This document shows positions 6,219-10,440 of a stretch of DNA of 10,440 nucleotides, piece after piece. The notes beneath the pieces are model-generated. The model saw only the letters and a program-made list of their open reading frames with translations, searched no databases and was not told where the DNA came from. Position numbers and translations under genes: made by a program. The number at the start of each line of letters is the position of its first letter. Positions within the stretch are counted from its first letter, which is position 1. The stretch is from Dehalococcoidales bacterium (GTDB lineage Bacteria > Chloroflexota > Dehalococcoidia > Dehalococcoidales > RBG-16-60-22): the NCBI GenBank assembly GCA_026416775.1, contig JAOAEN010000001.1, positions 5,901-16,340 on the forward strand, given 5' to 3'.

Positions 6219-7772
6219 ATGGCACTGACGAAGGAACAGTACAGGGCATTTGAGGATATTGTCGGGGCGGAGAACATCTCGGCTGACCCTTACGTCCTTT
6301 ATTCCTATGCGTGGCGCTCGGGGCTGCTTGCCGGTGCCACCAAGTTTGTCCCCAGGTTTGAAGCCGTTGTCTTGCCCGGGAATACCTTTGAGGTGCAGGC
6401 ACTGGTGCGCCTCTGCAACAAATTCGGGTTAAAGTTCAAGGCTTCCAGCACTGGCTGGGGGCCTTACTGTGACCCTTCGGGGCCCGGGGTGGTCAAGCTT
6501 GACCTGCGGCGGATGAACCGCATCATTGAGATCAATGAAAAGGACATGTACGCGGTGGTGGAGCCGTATGTGATCGGGGCGCAGCTACAGGCGGAGCTCA
6601 TGAAACGCGGCTTTACCTGTAACATGTGCGGGGCAGGTTCAAACTGCTCGGCGATGCCCATCGTGGCGCACCAGGGGATCGGGCATTTCTCCCAGAGCGG
6701 TAGCTACGGGGAAAGGAACATGCTTGCGCTTGAGTGGGTTACCCCGGATGGCGAGATTGTCCGGCTCGGGTCGCTCGGTTCAACCGGAGAATGGTTCTGC
6801 GGGGACGGCCCCGGGCCTTCACTGCGCGGGGTGGTGCGGGGCAATGTTGTTCCCCTCGGGGGACTCGGCGTCTATACGCGTGCCGCCACCAAGATCTACC
6901 ACTGGCCGGGACCGCCGCGCATGGAGCTTAATGGCGTTTCTCCACGCTATACACCCATACGCATCCCCGATTATTTTGCAATCGGTTTTTATTCCTTCCC
7001 CTCGCTTGATGCTCTTGATGAGGCACAGCGTCTTATCGGTGAGATGGAGATTGCCTTTGAGCTGATGGGCTTCAATGCGGCAATGGCATCCGCCAATATC
7101 GCCACGAGTAACGAAGAGGATATCAGGCTCTTTGAAGAGTTCGCCGGGTACGTGCAGGGGCCGTGTTTTATGATCATCATCGCCGGTAATTCCGCCCGTG
7201 ATTTTGAGTACAAGACAGAGGCACTGGGAAGGATCATCAGCCTCACCGGCGGTAAGGCGATACCCTATATCCTTGATAATCCGGAGGTTGCCGGCGGCTG
7301 TCTCTGGCGCTGGATCCGCAGCTCGGCTTCCATCCGCGAGGTGTTCCGGGCCACGGGCTGCTTCGGCGGTGAGGTGGGGCAGACGGATACCTTCCGCCTC
7401 ATGGCGGACTACATCGCCAAGACCGGCGAGGAGAAGGCAGCCCTCATCAGGCGCGGCATTGTCTATGATGACGGGGTATCGCCCTTCACGCAGTCCTTTG
7501 AGCACGGTCATTACGGGCACGGGGAGCTCCTCATCCGCTACATGCCGGACCCGGGCATCTTCCGCGTGCTCACGCAGGAGTTCATTGCCCGGGCGGATGA
7601 GATTGCCATCAAGGAGCATTATGGCGTTCCGGGGCATGTTTTCGGGGATCGTGCCCACGACAAGTACGGGCCTCACTGCTCCGACTACCACCGGTGGCTG
7701 CGGAAGATCAAGGGGACATTTGATCCCAACGGGGCATCCGAGTCATCGCACTATATTTCTTCCGGCAAATAG
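6219..7772 (+). CDS. FAD-binding oxidoreductase, VAO/PCMH type, second of two
   Basis: This is a predicted flavoprotein of 517 residues. Family signals are the N-terminal YRAFEDIVGAEN, FEAVVLPGNTFEVQALVRLCNKFG (47-70), VVKLDLRRMNRI then VVEPYVIGAQL (91-123), SQSGSYGERNMLALEWVTPDGEIVRLGS (158-185), which resembles the FAD-contact segment of p-cresol methylhydroxylase-like and vanillyl-alcohol-oxidase-like enzymes, and GPGPSLRGVV...GGLGVYTRAATKI (197-225). Three points are odd. The FAD loop reads ASSTGWGPYCDPSGPG (75-90) instead of a GxGTS form. A cysteine group (C84, C134, C137, C143) is unusual for the family. The C-terminus keeps IKGTFDPNG but then departs from the usual NPGK ending. AAAGGAG at 6208-6214 precedes the ATG by four bases, and the gene starts 15 bases after the Fe-S gene. 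It may be a second catalytic or FAD-holding subunit, comparable to GlcD/GlcE sharing GlcF. Substrate unknown. Confidence 0.88.
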   Translation: MALTKEQYRAFEDIVGAENISADPYVLYSYAWRSGLLAGATKFVPRFEAVVLPGNTFEVQALVRLCNKFGLKFKASSTGWGPYCDPSGPGVVKLDLRRMNRIIEINEKDMYAVVEPYVIGAQLQAELMKRGFTCNMCGAGSNCSAMPIVAHQGIGHFSQSGSYGERNMLALEWVTPDGEIVRLGSLGSTGEWFCGDGPGPSLRGVVRGNVVPLGGLGVYTRAATKIYHWPGPPRMELNGVSPRYTPIRIPDYFAIGFYSFPSLDALDEAQRLIGEMEIAFELMGFNAAMASANIATSNEEDIRLFEEFAGYVQGPCFMIIIAGNSARDFEYKTEALGRIISLTGGKAIPYILDNPEVAGGCLWRWIRSSASIREVFRATGCFGGEVGQTDTFRLMADYIAKTGEEKAALIRRGIVYDDGVSPFTQSFEHGHYGHGELLIRYMPDPGIFRVLTQEFIARADEIAIKEHYGVPGHVFGDRAHDKYGPHCSDYHRWLRKIKGTFDPNGASESSHYISSGK

Positions 7773-7792
7773 CGCTAGAATGGAGGCGGGCT

Positions 7793-8293
7793 ATGAATTC
7801 AAGATATGAGAAATACATTGTGAGGAAACCCGGCGTGGTGAAGGCGGTGACCGGCGAGCGGCTGGTGGTGGAGGTCCCGTCGGGAGAAATCCCGGTGAGA
7901 AGCCCGGTGGATACCGGTCCCCTTGTTATCTTTTCCGACGATTTTCTGCCCGGCGCCACGACAAAGGTGGAGTACGGGTTCATCACCGGCGATACCGAGA
8001 TCGGGATGGGGAAGGGTTTCGGTGCGCACAAGCATGAGTATCCGGAGATTTTCCTTTTTCTCGGTACCGACCATCGCGATGTCCAGTCCCTCGGGGCGGA
8101 GGCTGAATTCTGGCTGGGGGAGGGTGATGAGCTTGAGAAAGTGAAGTTCACGACCTCTTCCAGCGTTTATGTGCCGCCGGGGGTGGCTCATTTCCCCCTT
8201 ATCTGGAGGAAGATCAGGAGACCAGTGATGATGGCGGTCATCGTCCCGCAGGGAACGAAATACCGGGCAATACCGGTCAAGCGCGAGTTCTAG
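7793..8293 (+). CDS. Cupin-domain protein
   Basis: This is a small single-domain cupin of 166 residues. Cupin motif 1 is seen as G73-x5-H79-x-H81-x3-E85-x5-G91 (AHKHEYPEIFLFLG). Motif 2 is P128-x-G130-x2-H133 (YVPPGVAHFPL). The four classic metal ligands (two His, Glu, His) are all present, so a bound divalent metal is expected. The rest is beta-strand-like, with no signal peptide or DNA-binding helix-turn-helix. GGAGG at 7782-7786 lies six bases before the ATG, 20 bases after the flavoprotein stop. In catabolic operons such proteins act as dioxygenases, isomerases, lyases or ligand sensors. Nothing here picks one, although an oxygenase would be surprising in an anaerobe. It is probably co-transcribed with the redox genes and acts on the same substrate family (inference). 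Confidence 0.85.
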   Translation: MNSRYEKYIVRKPGVVKAVTGERLVVEVPSGEIPVRSPVDTGPLVIFSDDFLPGATTKVEYGFITGDTEIGMGKGFGAHKHEYPEIFLFLGTDHRDVQSLGAEAEFWLGEGDELEKVKFTTSSSVYVPPGVAHFPLIWRKIRRPVMMAVIVPQGTKYRAIPVKREF

Positions 8294-8340
8294 CGAGACG
8301 GTTTTTATTGACATAAAATAAAACGTAACAGGAGGTAAAG
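8294..8340 (+). other. AT-rich spacer with strong Shine-Dalgarno before the SDR gene
   Basis: This 47-base gap is markedly AT-rich compared with its surroundings. AGGAGGT at 8330-8336, four bases before ATG 8341, is the strongest ribosome-binding site in the window and predicts high SDR translation. TTGACA at 8308-8313 matches a -35 hexamer, but there is no -10 box at the right distance. Short imperfect complementary arms (8298-8305 with 8320-8326) could form a weak hairpin. The ribosome site is well supported; a promoter is not. Confidence 0.5.
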
Positions 8341-9096
8341 ATGGATCTGGGACTGAAAAACAGGGTGGCGATTGTCACCGGGGCAGGAAGCCAGATAGGC
8401 TTCGGCAGGGCGATTGCCCTCACGCTTGCCCGCGAGGGCTGTCATGTGGCTGTCTCCGATGTTGACCTGAACGGAGCAAAGGAGACTGCCCGTGACGTCG
8501 AGGCAGCCGGCGTAAAGGCGCTGGCGCTCAAGGCGGATGTGACCCGTTATGATGATGTGGTTGCCATGGTGGAGGCAACCCTGGCGAAGTTCAGGAAGAT
8601 AGACATTCTCGTGAATAACGCCGGCGTCTGCACCCCGCCCAAGCCCTTTCTCAAGATGACCGATGAGGAGTGGAACCGCGATATTGCCGTCAATCTGAAC
8701 GGCACGATGTACTGCACGCGGGCGGTATTGCCCCACATGATTGAGAATAACTACGGCAAGATCGTCAATATCACCTCGGGCGCCGGTATCCACGGCGGTT
8801 TTTACACCAATGCCTACGCGGCGGCGAAGGCGGGGGTGATTGCCTTCACCAAGGGGATTGCCAAGGAAGCGGCGCCTCATAAGATCAACGTCAACTGTGT
8901 TTCTCCGGGTGTTGCCAACACGGGCTTTGCCCGTCAGGCTCCCCCCGGCATGCTGGAGAGGGTGGTAAAGACGATTCCCATCGGCAGGCTGACCGAGCCC
9001 CAGGACATCGCCAACGCGGTGGTTTTCCTTGCCTCGGATGCGGCAAGCGATATCGTGGGGCAGGTGCTCGTTGTGACCGGTAGTGTTGACCCGTAG
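8341..9096 (+). CDS. Short-chain dehydrogenase/reductase (classical SDR)
   Basis: This 251-residue NAD(P)-dependent oxidoreductase is expected to interconvert a hydroxyl and a keto group. Rossmann-fold marks are TGAGSQIGFGRAIA (13-26), D40 at the end of strand 2 (VAVSD, which favours NAD(H) over NADP(H)), D66 (KADVT), and NNAG (92-95). The catalytic set is N118, S146 (NITSGAG), Y159 and K163 (YAAAK). PG at 189-190 and a C-terminal VGQVLVVTGS complete a full-length classical SDR. The dinucleotide loop is unusual: Q18 stands where the first Gly of TGxxxGIG is expected and two extra residues (F21-G22) follow IG. It is the last gene of the + strand unit, 47 bases after the cupin and 30 bases before a terminator. 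In FabG-like annotation it would be called 3-oxoacyl-ACP reductase, but context favours a catabolic dehydrogenase. Confidence 0.93.
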   Translation: MDLGLKNRVAIVTGAGSQIGFGRAIALTLAREGCHVAVSDVDLNGAKETARDVEAAGVKALALKADVTRYDDVVAMVEATLAKFRKIDILVNNAGVCTPPKPFLKMTDEEWNRDIAVNLNGTMYCTRAVLPHMIENNYGKIVNITSGAGIHGGFYTNAYAAAKAGVIAFTKGIAKEAAPHKINVNCVSPGVANTGFARQAPPGMLERVVKTIPIGRLTEPQDIANAVVFLASDAASDIVGQVLVVTGSVDP

Positions 9097-9106
9097 TGTT
9101 GACCCG
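9081..9106 (+). repeat. 13-bp perfect tandem duplication across the SDR stop codon
   Basis: TAGTGTTGACCCG occurs twice back to back (9081-9093 and 9094-9106), followed by a further TAG. The first copy encodes the last residues (SVDP) and the TAG stop at 9094-9096 opens the second copy. Removing either copy would leave the protein unchanged. Confidence 0.9.
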
Positions 9107-9126
9107 TAGGTTGCTGTCTGATGTAG

Positions 9127-9168
9127 AAAAAGCCCGGCTGGTAGCTTTCATGCCGGCCGGGCGTTTTT
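9127..9168 (+). terminator. Intrinsic terminator, probably bidirectional
   Basis: A stem formed by 9132-9141 and 9153-9162 (GCCCGGCTGG with CCGGCCGGGC, one G-T pair), extendable by two pairs into the loop, is followed by G and five Ts (9164-9168). It is preceded by five As (9127-9131), so it should work on both strands. It closes the + strand unit 30 bases after the SDR stop. It could also end the convergent - strand MFS transcript, though that gene's stop is about 240 bases away. Confidence 0.9.
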
Positions 9169-9404
9169 ATCGGTTTTTCAGCATCCGGCTGGCTTTACAT
9201 GATCATTTCCTTTGTTCGTCTTGCGCAGGCTGGTTCTGTTTGCACTTGGCGGATTCCTCATGCTTACCCACCTGAATTCCCTCTTTACACGGGTTCATCC
9301 ACTCGATTAACGCTTTCGGTTGGGCAAGAAAGGCAAACACATGGGTGGGGTAAGACCGATACGTTGGCTGGAAGCAGGCGGGCCTTTGGGACGCGGGAAG
9401 TCCC
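9169..9404. other. Intergenic stretch without a supported gene
   Basis: This lies between the SDR terminator and the stop of the convergent MFS gene. Its left part (about 9190-9340) is visibly less GC-rich than the flanks. A + strand frame from ATG 9199 to 9408 stays open for 69 codons but has no ribosome site or recognisable domain. The - strand has an open stretch ending in TGA near 9199 that would read through the MFS stop region out of frame. A small hairpin, GGGAC 9388-9392 with GTCCC 9400-9404, borders the MFS stop. It may be a decayed mobile element end, a small RNA or plain spacer; none can be supported from sequence alone. Confidence 0.4.
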
Positions 9405-10355
9405 CTAGTCGCGCGGCTTCCGTCGCCAGTGGAACCTTGGCGGGTTGACCATGAGGAGGTGGCTTACCGGGATCGGCGGGACATTGCGCACCTCTTTAAT
9501 CGTGCGCAGGAGGAAGATCACCACGATCGCGCGGGAGATACCCGAGATGGTAAAGAGGGTACGAAGCTGGTAGCCGAGGAGCTCGGGGAGGTACGTGGCG
9601 ATGTAGCCACCGATGATGGCGCCAAGACAGATGGCAAGGGAGGTGAACGTGTTGTAGATGGCGATGTGCTTGGTGCGGTCCTTCTCCTCGGAGGCATCAT
9701 AGACGAAGTTTACCGTGGCGAGGTTGAAGCCGGACCAGGCAAAACCGCTGAAGATCTCGGCGAAAGCAAGGTAATAGGGGTTGGTACTTGCCAGCCAGAG
9801 CAGCGGCACAACGGGGAGAAAACAGGATGTTATCCTGACGATCTTGATGTTACCGGCGATATCGGCGCGGCGCCCCCAGTAGGTGAGGAAAATGAGGCTT
9901 GAGATCGAGACGCAGGAAACAAGGATCGTGTAGGTGACATAGTTGAAGTGCAGGTCGCGCAGCATATGGACGGAGAAGAACGGGCTGGCAAGGTTCGTGC
10001 CGAAGTTGATGCAGGCAACGTAGATCGTAAACCTGCCCAGGTTGGATGAAGCCATGCCCCTGATGGTGGCAAGAAGCCCTGCCGTGTCTTCCTTCCGGTC
10101 GTTTGACTGGGGCGGCTCATGCATCTTGGCGAGGAAGTAGAGGGAAAGCAGGCGGAAGAGCGCAGCCCCGCCGAAAAGTATGGCGAAGCCGACGAAAGGG
10201 CGGGCGCTGAGGGACTGAAGGATTCCCCCGGCGATGAAGGTAAAGGCAAGGCTGATCAGCCCCATGACCGTGCTCCGCATGCCGAAATACCGTCCCCTGA
10301 GGCGGATCGGCACGAGGTCGGCCATGAGGCTTCCCCATGCCGGGCTTGCCCTCGA
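9405..10355 (-). CDS. Major facilitator superfamily transporter, N-terminal part missing
   Basis: This is a membrane transporter of the 12-helix MFS type, read on the - strand and ending with TAG at 9405-9407. The longest ATG-started frame (from 10325) gives 306 residues, but that ATG is internal. The ten codons before it read SRASPAWGSL, which joins MADLVPIRLRGRYFG to form the conserved MFS region after helix 4 or so (PAWGS-MADLVP--RGRYFG). A TGA follows upstream at 10356-10358. The first ~110-120 residues and the true start are therefore lost at a break. Visible from the internal ATG are hydrophobic helices near 20-40, 45-66, 98-118, 130-150, 165-180, 185-205, 225-245 and 255-273, and an MFS motif-A-like loop TYWGRRADIAGN (148-159) that starts the second half. 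The C-terminus is basic (FHWRRKPRD). It faces the + strand operon and need not be related to it. Substrate unknown. Confidence 0.82.
   Translation of the reverse strand, partial: SRASPAWGSLMADLVPIRLRGRYFGMRSTVMGLISLAFTFIAGGILQSLSARPFVGFAILFGGAALFRLLSLYFLAKMHEPPQSNDRKEDTAGLLATIRGMASSNLGRFTIYVACINFGTNLASPFFSVHMLRDLHFNYVTYTILVSCVSISSLIFLTYWGRRADIAGNIKIVRITSCFLPVVPLLWLASTNPYYLAFAEIFSGFAWSGFNLATVNFVYDASEEKDRTKHIAIYNTFTSLAICLGAIIGGYIATYLPELLGYQLRTLFTISGISRAIVVIFLLRTIKEVRNVPPIPVSHLLMVNPPRFHWRRKPRD
10330..10349 (-). other. Junction between HPr kinase and MFS sequence
   Basis: These 20 bases read sensibly in two - strand frames at once: as KPGMGK of the HPr kinase P-loop and, shifted by one base, as ASPAWGS of the MFS transporter. 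To the right only the kinase frame makes sense, and to the left only the MFS frame does. The breakpoint must lie in or beside this interval. Confidence 0.65.
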
Positions 10356-10440
10356 TCAACACACCGATTCCCATGATTTCGACCATGGTCCCCTGCACAT
10401 TCATGCGGGGAGCGGAAAGGTTTTCCATCAGGATCTGTCT
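10330..10440 (-). pseudogene. hprK: HPr kinase/phosphorylase fragment (Walker A region), cut at both ends
   Basis: The - strand frame from the right edge reads RQILMENLSAPRMNVQGT, then MVEIMGIGVLIEGKPGMGK. This matches the layout of the HPr kinase/phosphorylase core: an LxxxLAP segment, then HGxxVxxxGxGVLIxGxSGxGKSE, where the Walker A P-loop binds ATP. Here the loop is GKPGMGK, and the next codon encodes Pro instead of the required Ser. From that point the frame becomes a meaningless shadow of the MFS gene. About 37 codons are visible. The fragment's 5' part lies beyond the window and its 3' part is absent. HPr kinase phosphorylates the PTS carrier HPr on Ser-46 in Firmicutes and acts in PTS-related regulation in many Gram-negatives. 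The call rests on one short conserved region, so other P-loop proteins cannot be fully excluded. The join may be an assembly artefact. Confidence 0.62.

Noticed and set aside
8308..8319. TTGACA followed directly by TAAAAT as a promoter for the SDR gene
   Set aside because: The two hexamers are adjacent and not about 17 bases apart. No -10 box lies at the proper distance from TTGACA, and no good -35 box lies upstream of TAAAAT.
9199..9408. 69-codon + strand open frame in the intergenic region
   Set aside because: No ribosome-binding site, no recognisable domain, and its end overlaps the stop of the convergent MFS gene. The composition is not gene-like.
9380..9415. Hairpin near the MFS stop as the right end of an IS200/IS605-type element
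   Set aside because: The stem is only five pairs. No transposase, TnpB frame or left end is present, so the resemblance is too weak to call.

Overview
The window reads as a stretch of a fairly GC-rich (about 58-60% by eye), anaerobe-like bacterial chromosome or metagenome contig. CCG-type (Fe-S) proteins paired with GlcD-like flavoproteins and family-5 ABC uptake genes are common in anaerobic Chloroflexota (Dehalococcoidia-like), Desulfobacterota and syntrophic Firmicutes. The sequence alone does not decide the phylum. No rRNA, tRNA, CRISPR array or intact insertion sequence is visible.

Layout. Eight genes on the + strand run from the left edge to about 9.1 kb with short gaps and look like one transcription unit that begins before the window. 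They are a solute-binding protein (5' end missing), a 137-bp gap holding a strong hairpin, two oligopeptide-family permeases (DppB/DppC type), a GlcD-like flavoprotein, a CCG-domain iron-sulfur protein (GlcF/HdrD type), a second VAO/PCMH-type flavoprotein, a cupin and a short-chain dehydrogenase. An intrinsic terminator that looks bidirectional (9127-9168) closes the unit. About 240 bp of lower-GC sequence with no supported gene follow. A convergent (- strand) major facilitator gene, lacking its N-terminal portion, occupies most of the rest. In the last ~110 bases the MFS frame stops being MFS-like and a different - strand frame reads as the region around the Walker A motif of an HPr kinase/phosphorylase. 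The two meet within 20 bases that read sensibly in both frames.

How the genes may work together (inference). The transporter probably imports a small organic solute. The FAD / Fe-S / FAD trio resembles the subunit set of glycolate oxidase GlcDEF, though in a different order, and would oxidise a hydroxylated or carboxylated substrate and pass electrons through four Fe-S motif sites to a quinone or electron-transfer protein. The SDR would oxidise or reduce a hydroxyl/keto group, and the cupin could be a small metal-dependent isomerase, lyase or sensor. Both flavoproteins lack the usual glycine-rich FAD loop, and the iron-sulfur protein has an extra ~30 residues in its second CCG motif, so this does not look like ordinary glycolate or lactate oxidase. 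No ABC ATPase gene lies in the window.

The two points most worth checking are the flavoprotein/Fe-S/cupin/SDR cassette as a possibly uncharacterised oxidation pathway, and the HPr kinase/MFS join at the right end, which may be an assembly chimera.
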